A stretch of 64,000 nucleotides of DNA from CALFVT01 sp039989855 (GTDB lineage: Bacteria; Pseudomonadota; Alphaproteobacteria; Caulobacterales; Maricaulaceae): NCBI GenBank assembly GCA_039989855.1, contig JBDXGZ010000002.1, positions 45,337 to 109,336 on the forward strand, in the 5' to 3' direction. A program made the position numbers and the translations under genes. The first letter of the stretch is position 1. Every line of letters starts with the position of its first letter. Below are positions 9,373-18,150 of this stretch, piece after piece. The notes beneath the pieces were generated by a model. The model had not been told where the DNA came from and ran no database searches. It worked only from the letters and a program-made list of their open reading frames with translations.

Positions 9373-11463
9373 ATGATGCGATTTATTATACATACATGGA
9401 TGTTGCTCTGTGCGAGCCTTCTTACGCCCGTGGTCTGGGCTGCGCAATCTGACGCTGTGGATACGGGGAAGGTTCTCGCGCAACTCGTCAGCACTCATGA
9501 CCGCATCATGCCGGGGGAGACATTCCATGTTGCCCTTAAAACCACACTGGACGATCATTGGCATACTTATTGGCGCAATCCAGGCGAAAGCGGAGAGCCT
9601 GTTCAAATTCAGTGGAAGCATGCTGATAGTCTGAGCGTAGGGCACATAACATGGCCGCTGCCCAATACGATCACGACAGGTCCGATTATTAATTACGGCT
9701 TTGAAGGCGTGCCTTATTTCCCTGTTGAATTCACTTTATCGCGTGACGCGGTAATTGGCGATAATTTAGAAATTTCTGCGAATGTTTATTACCTTGTTTG
9801 TTATGATGTCTGCATCCCAGAGCAAGCGGAACTTAGCCTGTTTATAACGGTCGGCGAGACTAAAACAGATGTGCTTAATAAGGCCGGCATTGATAATTCC
9901 TTGTATGACGCCCCGAAGCGCGGTGCGGCAAAGGGCGGGGCTGAGTTAAGCGGGACGGATGTGACGATGACTGTCAACGGTCTGCCAGAGGGTGTTGAAC
10001 TAAGCGAAGCCTATTTTTTCCCGAATGATCAGGGCTATATTATACCAAGTGCGCCGCAAGGTGTGAGCGTTGGTTCAGCGGGCGTAACGTTAAAGACGCA
10101 GGCTGATTACCTATGGGAAGACGGCGCACCTGAGACACTCGAAGGCGTGATACGCTATAAAAACGGTGACATTTGGGGCGGTGAAATCGTTACATTAAAT
10201 GTGGGTCAAGCGGTATCAGTTGGACAGCTAACGACGCCATCAGTGGGGAACCATGTCGGAGGGGTGTCCAAATTGAATATTATTACGGCCCTCATAGGAG
10301 CCTTTATCGGCGGCTTAATCTTAAACTTCATGCCGTGTGTTTTTCCTGTTATTTCTATAAAGGCGTTAAGTATCGCTAAATCGGCACATAATGATGTGAA
10401 AATTATTCGCCGTAACGCTTGGTTTTATACAGTCGGTGTGATTGCGACCTTCCTCTTGCTGACGCTTATTTTGTTAGGTCTTAAAGCGGCAGGATCACAA
10501 ATCGGATGGGGATTTCAATTACAATCACCTGTACTTGTCGGCTTTTTGGCTCTTTTACTTTTCGCGATTGGCTTGAACCTTTTGGGTATGTTTGAGATTG
10601 GCTCTGGCCTACAAAACTTCGGGAGTGAGACGGCAGCGGGCGGCGGTGCAAAAGGCGCGTTCTTTACAGGCGCCCTCGCGGTTATTGTCGCGACGCCCTG
10701 TACCGCCCCGTTTATGGCTGGCGCTGTAGGTTACGCTTTGGCACAGCCAGCGCTCGTCACGCTCATCATTTTCTTCGCTCTAGCAGTTGGTTTTGCTTTT
10801 CCGTTTCTATTGATTGCCTATGTCCCGTCAATTTTAAGACGTTTGCCGAAGCCAGGGCTTTGGATGGTGCGCTTTAAGGAGCTTTTAAGTTTCCCAATGT
10901 TTGCGGCGGCTATTTGGTTGGTCTGGGTTGCGACGCAGCAATCGGGTGACATGGGTTTACTTTGTGTCTTGTCGGCGATGTTTTTATTGGCCTTGGCCGT
11001 TTGGCTCTTTAAGAGCCCTAAAGCTTTGGTGAAGGGTATCGCCATTATTACCCTCATCGGGGCTGTCAGTCTCCCCATTAGTTTGAAGACAGTATCTGGG
11101 CAACAAGTGTTGAATAAAGCGGAATATTCTGTCCCGTGGTCACCTGCTGCTGTGCAAACCGCGCAAGCCGAAGGCAAAACCATCTTTGTGGATTTTACAG
11201 CCGCATGGTGTGTGACTTGTAAGGTCAATGAGCGACTTGTTTTATCTCTGCCAGATGTTCAAGCACGGCTGTCGGGTGATGATGTCGTCTTTATGATTGC
11301 GGATTGGACGAACAAAAATGATATTATCGCGCAGGAATTGGCGAGGCATGGCCGCTCAGGTGTGCCTTTATATTTGGTGTATAATCCAAATAACAATTCC
11401 GTGACAGCTGAGGTTTTACCTCAAATTTTGACTCAAAATATGGTATTGGCTGCACTGGAGTAA
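9373..11463 (+). CDS. ScsB/DsbD-family transmembrane thiol:disulfide reductase
   Basis: This 696-residue protein moves electrons from cytoplasmic thioredoxin across the inner membrane to periplasmic partners. A signal peptide (about 1-23) precedes a periplasmic domain (about 25-300) with the WHTYWRNPGESGEP segment and a Cys pair in VCYDVCIPE, as in the ScsB subgroup. The membrane domain (about 300-575) has Cys in FMPCVFPVISIK and ATPCTAPFM, the two transmembrane redox Cys sites. The C-terminal thioredoxin-like domain carries CVTC (Cys613-Cys616). A secreted redoxin gene follows 66 bases downstream and is a likely electron acceptor. Confidence 0.9.
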   Translation: MMRFIIHTWMLLCASLLTPVVWAAQSDAVDTGKVLAQLVSTHDRIMPGETFHVALKTTLDDHWHTYWRNPGESGEPVQIQWKHADSLSVGHITWPLPNTITTGPIINYGFEGVPYFPVEFTLSRDAVIGDNLEISANVYYLVCYDVCIPEQAELSLFITVGETKTDVLNKAGIDNSLYDAPKRGAAKGGAELSGTDVTMTVNGLPEGVELSEAYFFPNDQGYIIPSAPQGVSVGSAGVTLKTQADYLWEDGAPETLEGVIRYKNGDIWGGEIVTLNVGQAVSVGQLTTPSVGNHVGGVSKLNIITALIGAFIGGLILNFMPCVFPVISIKALSIAKSAHNDVKIIRRNAWFYTVGVIATFLLLTLILLGLKAAGSQIGWGFQLQSPVLVGFLALLLFAIGLNLLGMFEIGSGLQNFGSETAAGGGAKGAFFTGALAVIVATPCTAPFMAGAVGYALAQPALVTLIIFFALAVGFAFPFLLIAYVPSILRRLPKPGLWMVRFKELLSFPMFAAAIWLVWVATQQSGDMGLLCVLSAMFLLALAVWLFKSPKALVKGIAIITLIGAVSLPISLKTVSGQQVLNKAEYSVPWSPAAVQTAQAEGKTIFVDFTAAWCVTCKVNERLVLSLPDVQARLSGDDVVFMIADWTNKNDIIAQELARHGRSGVPLYLVYNPNNNSVTAEVLPQILTQNMVLAALE

Positions 11464-11529
11464 AATTTGGGAGAGGTAACCCTGCGGACAACGCACCTTG
11501 TTTTCCGCTTATAACGATAGGAAAAACGC

Positions 11530-12372
11530 ATGAAACTTTCATTTAAATCCAGCATAATCGCAGCAACATTTTTATCAGCTGCATCTTTGGCTCTACCCGC
11601 GCAGGCTAAGTTTGAGACAGGGTCTACCCTTCCAGACATGCAAGTGACAGACGCGAACGGTGTTGTTCATAACCTTTCAGATTTTGACGGTAAAACGGTT
11701 GTTCTTGAATGGACCAACCATGAGTGCCCTTATGTTCGTAAGCATTATGATGGCGAGCATAGCAATATGCAGAACATTCAAAAGCGAGCGGCGGCTGACA
11801 ATGTGGTTTGGCTCTCTATCATTTCATCTGCTGAAGGTGAGCAAGGTTACGTTTCGGCGGCAAAAGCCAATGATTTATCAACTGAGCGTGGAGCCTCTCC
11901 AACGGCCGTTATTATGGACCCTGAAGGGACAACAGGCCGGGCATTTTCGGCAAAAACAACACCACATATGTATGTAATCAACAAAGAGCGCACGCTTGTT
12001 TATCAAGGCGCGATTGATTCTGACCGTCGATCAAGTCCATCAACTATTCCTGCCGCGACGAATTATGTGACAGCGGCCTTGGACGCTCTTGAAGCGGGTA
12101 CAGCAATTGAAGAGACTGAAACCAGTCCTTATGGTTGCTCCGTGAAATATAAGCGTCAGCGGGCATCTCTTGAAACAACAGGATATGTTCAACACGCGCA
12201 AAATTCTTACGGAAGTGGTGACAAGAAAAAAAAGACATCTGCATTTCGTGTGAAATCTGAAGCAGAAGTCCGTAAAATGTCGGCTCAAGAACGCGCACAA
12301 TATAACCGTGAACTAAAAGCTTATAAGGCAGCCAAAAAGAAAAATAAATCTGGCTCATCTTACGGGAGTTAA
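11530..12372 (+). CDS. Secreted thioredoxin/redoxin-family protein
   Basis: A 280-residue protein with a signal peptide (about 1-25, ending ALPAQA) and a thioredoxin-fold AhpC/redoxin domain. The likely active Cys66 lies in NHECPYVRKHY, a motif seen in a family of extracytoplasmic redoxins; cis-Pro is in TTPHMYVI. A second Cys203 sits in SPYGCSVKY. The last 70 residues are Lys/Ser-rich and probably disordered, ending SGSSYGS. It follows the ScsB/DsbD-like gene, which probably keeps its Cys reduced. The reaction (peroxide reduction or disulfide exchange) is not settled by sequence. Confidence 0.82.
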   Translation: MKLSFKSSIIAATFLSAASLALPAQAKFETGSTLPDMQVTDANGVVHNLSDFDGKTVVLEWTNHECPYVRKHYDGEHSNMQNIQKRAAADNVVWLSIISSAEGEQGYVSAAKANDLSTERGASPTAVIMDPEGTTGRAFSAKTTPHMYVINKERTLVYQGAIDSDRRSSPSTIPAATNYVTAALDALEAGTAIEETETSPYGCSVKYKRQRASLETTGYVQHAQNSYGSGDKKKKTSAFRVKSEAEVRKMSAQERAQYNRELKAYKAAKKKNKSGSSYGS

Positions 12373-12430
12373 TTTTCCTTAAGTCAATTTATCATCGCCT
12401 TACAAACGATAAGTTTGCAAAGTAATGACA

Positions 12431-12467
12431 ACCCTGCGAGCCTTTAAAGAGGTTCGTAGGGTTTTTT
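12431..12467 (+). terminator. Rho-independent terminator
   Basis: An imperfect stem (ACCCTGCGAGCC with GGTTCGTAGGGT) is followed by six T residues, closing the ScsB-redoxin pair. Confidence 0.82.
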
Positions 12468-12519
12468 ATTTGCGCGGGAATAAAATTCCGATAGAGAACG
12501 GTTCACGATTAATAGAGTT

Positions 12520-14103
12520 ATGGGGGCATCTGTGTCACACTTGGAAAATTTTCTTAATGAACTGTCGACCCACATGGATGCGAGCCAAAATATAGGCACT
12601 TTGTTTGATGTTGAACCCTCGCGCCTGTCTCGCTTTGTTATGGAAGAAGGGCCTTTGCGTTATGATGCGTCAAAACAGGCGCTGAGCACAGCAGGGTTGG
12701 ACGCGCTTTTATCTGTTGCGGCCAAGATGGATCTTGATGGCTGGCGCGCCAAATTTTTTGCAGGCGAACCTATAAATACATCCGAAGGCCGTGCGGTTCT
12801 GCATCCCGCTTTACGCGGCGTTGGCGGCGCCCCTGAGATAAAACAAGCCGTGAGCGAGATGGGTGCGCGCATGAGGGCTTTTGCTGAAACGGTGCGTGAA
12901 GAGGGCCAGTTTAAATCAATCGTCCATATTGGGATTGGTGGCTCTGATCTTGGGCCACGTCTAGTGGCGGACGGCTTTGCAGCCAGCGGTCAGCCAAAGC
13001 TTGATCTTCGCTTTGCCGAGAATGTTGACGGGGCGTCGATCAATGACGCTCTAGAGGGGCTTGACCCGCTCACAACATTGGTCGTCGTCGTGTCAAAATC
13101 TTTCACCACACAAGAAACCCGTATGAATGCGCAGAGCGCGCGTGGATGGTTAAAAGACGCTCTGGGCGATAAGGCTGGGGATCATTTCATTGCTGTCACG
13201 GCGAACCGCGCTGGGGCCGAAGAGTTTGATATTCCTGCGGAGCAGATTTTTGATTTTTGGGATTGGGTCGGTGGACGTTATTCTGTTTGGTCAGCCGTCG
13301 GACTGTCTTTGCAAATTGCCTACGGCCCCGATGCTTTTGATCAGTTTCTTAAAGGCGCGGCGCGTATGGACCGCCATTTCCGAGATCAGCCTTTACATGA
13401 GAACATTCCTGTCTTGATGGCGATGATCGGTATCTGGAATCGAAATGTTTTGGATTATGATAGTCTTGCGGTTATTCCATATTCACGGCGTTTACGTAAA
13501 CTTTCAGCCTTTTTGCAGCAGCTTGAAATGGAAAGTAACGGTAAGGAAGTCACACGTGATGGTAAAGCGGCAGGGGTGACCTGCCCCGTAATTTGGGGCG
13601 ATGAAGGCACGAATGGCCAACACGCTTTCTTCCAATGGCTCCATCAAGGGCCGAAGGGCGCGCCTGTTGATTTTGTCGCGGTTTTAAAAGATCATGAGGG
13701 ACGCCCCGATCATCATCAGGCTTTGCTGGCTAATTGTTTTGCTCAATCCGAAGCTCTTATGCTCGGGAAGTCAGAAGATAAAGTCAGAACCGAGCTTGAA
13801 ACGGCAGGTCATGATGTGGACTATATAAATGTGATGGCTCCGCAAAAAACGTTTAAAGGTAACCGTCCGTCTTCGACGATAACGCTCACGGATCTATCGC
13901 CATTTGCTTTAGGCCACCTGATCGCGCTTTATGAACATAAGGCCTTTGTTCAAGGTATTATGTGGGGCTTAAATAGTTTCGACCAATGGGGCGTTGAGCT
14001 TGGTAAAGTTTTGGCGAAGACGATATTGTCTGAAATGCAGTCTGGACAAGCGGGTGACCATGACCCGAGCACAGCGGCGCTTATGCGGCTAGCGACCTCT
14101 TAG
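12520..14103 (+). CDS. pgi: Glucose-6-phosphate isomerase
   Basis: This 527-residue enzyme interconverts glucose 6-phosphate and fructose 6-phosphate. The phosphosugar-binding motif HIGIGGSDLGPRLV, the catalytic-Glu motif EMESNGKEV and the C-terminal FDQWGVELGKVL motif with the catalytic Lys are all intact. Length is a little below the 549 of E. coli. The ATG at 12520 is used; a GTG twelve bases later (VSHLENF) is an alternative. It stands alone, converging with thymidine kinase (2 bases between stops). Its product feeds central carbon metabolism and, through fructose 6-phosphate, the mannose and KDO routes encoded later in the window. Confidence 0.95.
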   Translation: MGASVSHLENFLNELSTHMDASQNIGTLFDVEPSRLSRFVMEEGPLRYDASKQALSTAGLDALLSVAAKMDLDGWRAKFFAGEPINTSEGRAVLHPALRGVGGAPEIKQAVSEMGARMRAFAETVREEGQFKSIVHIGIGGSDLGPRLVADGFAASGQPKLDLRFAENVDGASINDALEGLDPLTTLVVVVSKSFTTQETRMNAQSARGWLKDALGDKAGDHFIAVTANRAGAEEFDIPAEQIFDFWDWVGGRYSVWSAVGLSLQIAYGPDAFDQFLKGAARMDRHFRDQPLHENIPVLMAMIGIWNRNVLDYDSLAVIPYSRRLRKLSAFLQQLEMESNGKEVTRDGKAAGVTCPVIWGDEGTNGQHAFFQWLHQGPKGAPVDFVAVLKDHEGRPDHHQALLANCFAQSEALMLGKSEDKVRTELETAGHDVDYINVMAPQKTFKGNRPSSTITLTDLSPFALGHLIALYEHKAFVQGIMWGLNSFDQWGVELGKVLAKTILSEMQSGQAGDHDPSTAALMRLATS

Positions 14104-14105
14104 AT

Positions 14106-14738
14106 TTAGGTTTTTGAGGTTTTGCGGTTTTGACCTGAGTTTTTCTTGAACTTACCTGATTCCGTTTTACCTTTAACCCAATGCCGACGGCAAAGACTTA
14201 TATAGCGCTCATTACCACCAATTTCGATTTGGGTGCCTTCAGGGTCTGCCTCACCATCTGATGTCATACGTGTGGTCATGATAGCTTTACGGCCACACCA
14301 GCAGAGGGTTTTGATTTCTTTTATATTATCGGCAATGGCCAATAGCGCGGCGCTTCCTGTGAAAAGCTGGCCTTTAAAATCTGTGCGGAGCCCGTAGCAC
14401 ATAATGGGAATGTTAGTTGCATCCGCAACGCGCGATAATTGCCAGACTTGTTCCGTTGAGAGAAATTGCGCTTCGTCCACTAAGACGCAATTTAGCGGCG
14501 TCTCCTTATGTCTCTCTACAATATAATCTTCAAGATTTGTATCGCCGCAGAAATTATCCGCTTGCCCTTTGATACCGATACGCGATGCAATGGCTTGATT
14601 GTCAGAGCAGCGGTCATCAATAGACGGTTTCAACAGGAGGGTTTGCATGCCGCGCTCTTCATAATTATAGGCAGCTTGCAAGAGGATGGTTGATTTCCCT
14701 GCATTCATTGCGCCGTAATTGAAATAAAGCTTGGCCAT
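14106..14738 (-). CDS. tdk: Thymidine kinase (type II)
   Basis: This 210-residue enzyme phosphorylates thymidine with ATP in nucleotide salvage. The Walker A motif GAMNAGKST (residues 9-17), the VLVDEAQFLS segment with the catalytic Glu, and the lasso/zinc region (CWCGRKA, then GGNERYISLCRRHW) match the bacterial type II family. The C-terminal 20 residues are Lys/Ser-rich. It converges with pgi and lies divergent from hisS, separated by 172 bases that must hold both promoters. Confidence 0.95.
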   Translation of the reverse strand: MAKLYFNYGAMNAGKSTILLQAAYNYEERGMQTLLLKPSIDDRCSDNQAIASRIGIKGQADNFCGDTNLEDYIVERHKETPLNCVLVDEAQFLSTEQVWQLSRVADATNIPIMCYGLRTDFKGQLFTGSAALLAIADNIKEIKTLCWCGRKAIMTTRMTSDGEADPEGTQIEIGGNERYISLCRRHWVKGKTESGKFKKNSGQNRKTSKT

Positions 14739-14910
14739 TTTGTTTCATTTCCCTGATTCTGTGGTTACATTTTTTGTCGTGAGTCGGAGCTGATGCCTAG
14801 GGCAAATAGGTAGTGATATTTGAAAACCTATCAGATCAGGGCTTTCAATCTTGTGAAAAGCCGTTAAACCCGCCTTCATAAATATTGCCCTCATAAATAT
14901 AGAGCGCCCG

Positions 14911-16395
14911 ATGAGTAAGAAAAAAAAACCATTTCGCCCCAAAGCCCGCCGTCCGCGTGGATTTGAAGACCGTCCTGCGGATCTATTGCGCGCGGAAGAA
15001 ACACTCATTCGTTCGGCCTTTGCAGTTTATGATAGTTTCGGATTTGAGCCGCTACAAACACCTGCCTTTGAATATGCCGATGCGTTAGGAAAATTCCTGC
15101 CTGATGAAGACCGCCCGAACGTTGGCGTCTTTGCTTTGCAAGATGATGATGAGCAGTGGCTCTCTATGCGCTATGATCTCACCGCGCCGCTCGCCCGTTA
15201 TGTGGCTGAGAATTATGACGCGCTGGCAAAACCGTTCCGCCGCTATCAAGCAGGGAGTGTGTACCGGAACGAAAAGCCAGGGCCGGGTCGGTTCCGAGAA
15301 TTTACCCAGTGCGACGCGGATAGCGTCGGAGCGCCGGGCGCGGCTGCGGACGCGGAAATGATTATGGTGGCGGCTGAAGTCATGCGCGCGGCCGGGCTCA
15401 AGGATGGTCAATACGCCATCCGTGTGAACAACCGTAAGCTTCTTGACGGTATCCTCGAAAGCTCTGGCGTGCCCAATACGGAGGACGGCTTTGAGCAACG
15501 GCTGCGTGTGTTGCGCGCAATTGATAAGCTTGACCGCCTCGGGACGGACGGTGTGGCCGCACTCTTAGGTGAAGGCCGCAAAGACGATAGCGGCGATTAT
15601 ACAGAAGGCGCAAAGCTTGGCGTCGACGGTATCAAAGCCGTTCTTGGATTTACAACCGCGAGTGATAATGACCGTATTCAAACTATTGCCGCGCTTGAGG
15701 GGCTGGTTGGCACGTCAGAGCGGGGGACAGCTGGCGTGAGTGAACTGGCTGAGATTGATGCTATTTTAACAGCGACTGGTTTTGGGCCTGACCGCGTGGC
15801 CTTTGATACCTCTATTGTGCGCGGCCTTGGTTATTATACAGGACCTGTCTTTGAGGCGGAATTGCTTGCAGATATTAAAGATAAAAAGGGCCGCCCTGTG
15901 CGGATTGGCTCCATTGGCGGCGGCGGTCGTTATGATGACCTTGTCTCGCGGTTCCGTGGTCAAGCGGTTCCTGCCACAGGCTTTAGCTTTGGCGTGTCGC
16001 GCTTTGTTACAGCCTTACAAAAAATGAATGCGCTCGAGACAGGCTCTAAGCCGCCTGTGATTATTTGCGCCTTTGACCGTAGTTTGATGGCGGAATATTT
16101 TAAGATGGCCACAGACATTCGCGCCGCAGGATTTCGCGCGGAAGTCTTTATTGGTGCGGGGAATGTCACCAAGCAGATGAAATATGTTGATCGCCGCGGC
16201 GCGCAACTCGCAGTCTTGATGGGCGAAGATGAATTATCAGCAGGACAGGTGACAGTTAAAGATATGCACCTCGGCGCGGAAATGGCGAAAGCGATTGAAT
16301 CGAATGAAGAATGGAAGTCGAGCCGCCCTGCACAAGAAACGATTTCGAGAGATAACTTAATTGATTACCTTAAGTCCGCGTTGAAATCGACTTAA
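14911..16395 (+). CDS. hisS: Histidine--tRNA ligase
   Basis: This 494-residue class II aminoacyl-tRNA synthetase charges tRNA-His. A Lys/Arg-rich start leads into RGFEDRPADLLRAEE (motif 1 region). Motif 2 is YRNEKPGPGRFREFTQCD, the histidine-specific segment is VRGLGYYTGPVFE, and motif 3 is in the GGGGRYDDLVSRF region. The C-terminal anticodon-binding domain spans about 390-494. Its size and long insert fit the alphaproteobacterial form. A hairpin with the T-run on the opposite strand follows the stop, so hisS itself shows no obvious intrinsic terminator. Confidence 0.95.
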   Translation: MSKKKKPFRPKARRPRGFEDRPADLLRAEETLIRSAFAVYDSFGFEPLQTPAFEYADALGKFLPDEDRPNVGVFALQDDDEQWLSMRYDLTAPLARYVAENYDALAKPFRRYQAGSVYRNEKPGPGRFREFTQCDADSVGAPGAAADAEMIMVAAEVMRAAGLKDGQYAIRVNNRKLLDGILESSGVPNTEDGFEQRLRVLRAIDKLDRLGTDGVAALLGEGRKDDSGDYTEGAKLGVDGIKAVLGFTTASDNDRIQTIAALEGLVGTSERGTAGVSELAEIDAILTATGFGPDRVAFDTSIVRGLGYYTGPVFEAELLADIKDKKGRPVRIGSIGGGGRYDDLVSRFRGQAVPATGFSFGVSRFVTALQKMNALETGSKPPVIICAFDRSLMAEYFKMATDIRAAGFRAEVFIGAGNVTKQMKYVDRRGAQLAVLMGEDELSAGQVTVKDMHLGAEMAKAIESNEEWKSSRPAQETISRDNLIDYLKSALKST

Positions 16396-16398
16396 GTC

Positions 16399-16429
16399 AA
16401 AAAAAACGCCGTAAGCAAAGCCTACGGCG
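16399..16429 (-). terminator. Intrinsic terminator facing the minus strand
   Basis: A CGCCGTA/TACGGCG stem has eight A residues on its left side, so it reads as stem plus T-run only on the minus strand. No minus-strand gene ends close by; the nearest upstream minus gene is the pterin dehydratase, about 835 bases away across the plus-strand hydrolase. Confidence 0.6.
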
Positions 16430-16567
16430 CAAGGTATAAGAGAGAGACAACTCATCAAAGGGATAAGTTGATTTTGATATATATCAGGCGCGCTGAATGG
16501 AAACTGAATGAACGCGAGATAAACGCGCCCGCATAATAAGAGCGCGTTAACTTTTGGGAGACTGAAC

Positions 16568-17254
16568 ATGAGCCAACTTGATCTTCGTATTATTCCCGTC
16601 ACGCCGTTTTCACAAAATTGCAGCCTGTTATTTGACCCTCAAAGTAAAGAGGCGATTTTAGTCGATCCGGGCGGCGAAGCGGATAAAATCTTGGCCGCTC
16701 TGAAAGAGCTTGACCTGACGCTTAAAGAAATTTGGCTCACTCACGGTCATCTCGATCATGCAGGCGGAGCGGATGAAATTCGCGAAAAAACAGGTGTGCC
16801 TGTGATTGGTCCCCATAAAGATGATCAGTTCTGGATGGATGATATTGAAATGCATTGGGAGAAGTATGGCCATAAAGGTATGGGCCGTAATCTTGTGCCT
16901 GACCGCTACCTTGAGGACGGGGATGTATTGAGCCTTGGTGGGGCCGAATTTAAAATTGTTCACACACCCGGTCATACGCCCGGCCATGTGGTGATTTATA
17001 ATCAGGATATGAAAATTGCTTTTGTTGGCGATGTTCTCTTCAGAGGCTCTATTGGTCGCACAGATTTTCCAAAAGGCAACCTTGATCAGCTTGTAACGTC
17101 TATACGCACAAAGTTATGGCCGTTGGGCGGGGATATGCGTTTTATTCCAGGGCATGGCCCGATGAGTACATTCGGCGCAGAGCGGGCGGATAATCCTTAC
17201 GTCGGTGATAAGGTGATTGATAATGTTTCGCCTAATAGCTCTGGCGTAATGTAG
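16568..17254 (+). CDS. MBL-fold metallo-hydrolase (glyoxalase II-like)
   Basis: A 228-residue metallo-beta-lactamase-fold hydrolase with the dinuclear metal motif HGHLDH (residues 59-64), further ligands in HTPGHTPGH and GDVLF, and the late His in FIPGHGPMS. It resembles the short glyoxalase II-like YcbL group, which hydrolyses S-lactoylglutathione or related thioesters; the C-terminal glutathione-binding domain of true GloB is absent. A GGGAG ribosome-binding site precedes the ATG. It converges with the pterin dehydratase gene. Confidence 0.87.
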   Translation: MSQLDLRIIPVTPFSQNCSLLFDPQSKEAILVDPGGEADKILAALKELDLTLKEIWLTHGHLDHAGGADEIREKTGVPVIGPHKDDQFWMDDIEMHWEKYGHKGMGRNLVPDRYLEDGDVLSLGGAEFKIVHTPGHTPGHVVIYNQDMKIAFVGDVLFRGSIGRTDFPKGNLDQLVTSIRTKLWPLGGDMRFIPGHGPMSTFGAERADNPYVGDKVIDNVSPNSSGVM

Positions 17255-17263
17255 GTGCACTAT

Positions 17264-17545
17264 TTATTTAGCCGCCTTTTCCATGGCTTCGGCTAAGTCC
17301 ACGTCTTTTTGTGTCACGCCGCTAGCTTCATGGGTCGTGAGCGTTACATCGACTCGATTATATACATTATACCATTCGGGATGATGATCCATTTTATCAG
17401 CTATAATAGCGATGCGAGTCATAAAGCCTATGGCTTCAGCGAAATCATCAAATTTGAAAACTTTAGTGATAAAGTCATCACCGCCTGTCCAACCGAGTAA
17501 ATTGGCCGTCACGTCTTTAGGGTTCAAAATATCCATAGGACTCAT
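17264..17545 (-). CDS. phhB: 4a-hydroxytetrahydrobiopterin dehydratase (pterin carbinolamine dehydratase)
   Basis: This 93-residue protein is the size of the DCoH/PhhB family and shows its signature: KMDHHPEWYNVYNRVDVTLTTH, with the His pair and the later His that form the active site. It recycles 4a-hydroxytetrahydrobiopterin or supports molybdopterin/pterin metabolism. No phenylalanine hydroxylase gene is in the window, so the physiological partner is unknown. Translation probably starts at 17545 (MSPMDILN) or three codons later. Confidence 0.9.
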   Translation of the reverse strand: MSPMDILNPKDVTANLLGWTGGDDFITKVFKFDDFAEAIGFMTRIAIIADKMDHHPEWYNVYNRVDVTLTTHEASGVTQKDVDLAEAMEKAAK

Positions 17546-17616
17546 CCAGTTAAATTTAAATCATTTCCATGGCTCATAGCGCGTGACCTGATGTCTGTTA
17601 AGCGTTAAAGCAAGCT

Positions 17617-18027
17617 ATGACATTGTCAGAATCGGAAAAGATGCAATTGATGCTCGAAAGGCCAGTTAAAGGCTACTGGATATTATTGTTCAAAATAATA
17701 TTCAGCGTAGCAACAGTAATTGTGATTTATGAAAGCCTTATCCCGTCAAACGCTACGTCTGTATCGGGTCACTTTGACAAAGTGGCGCACTTTGGCGCTT
17801 ATTTCACACTTGTTTGCCTTGCCGCTCTTTCGTTCCCTAAAGCTAAGCTTTGGATCATTGTCGGGCTGATGATATGCCTTGGGGCTGCTCTTGAGGGGGC
17901 GCAAGGTTTGATGAACCTGGGACGCTCCGCATCAATAGGTGATTTAATCGCCAATATTTTAGGCGTTTGCGCCCCTGTTTTTTCATGGGTGGGTTGTATT
18001 TGGATAATTACTTCTCGTAATGGGTGA
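17617..18027 (+). CDS. VanZ-like membrane protein
   Basis: A 136-residue membrane protein with about four hydrophobic helices and the VanZ-family pattern: GHFDKVAHFGAYF, then ALEGAQGLMNLGRSASIGDLIANILG. The Asp/His-rich first motif and the final Asp-x-x-Ala-Asn motif are typical. VanZ members include a teicoplanin-resistance protein, but most chromosomal copies have no proven role. It is divergent from the pterin dehydratase gene with a 71-base gap. Confidence 0.8.
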   Translation: MTLSESEKMQLMLERPVKGYWILLFKIIFSVATVIVIYESLIPSNATSVSGHFDKVAHFGAYFTLVCLAALSFPKAKLWIIVGLMICLGAALEGAQGLMNLGRSASIGDLIANILGVCAPVFSWVGCIWIITSRNG

Positions 18028-18150
18028 TGACTGTATAAACTGCTCCCAGACATGGTGATGATAGGTGCGTTAACCATAGCCTTATGTTATGCTTATTAAC
18101 AGATTATGCGTTCACGATTGAAGCTAAGTGTGAACGACGGGAGAATATTC

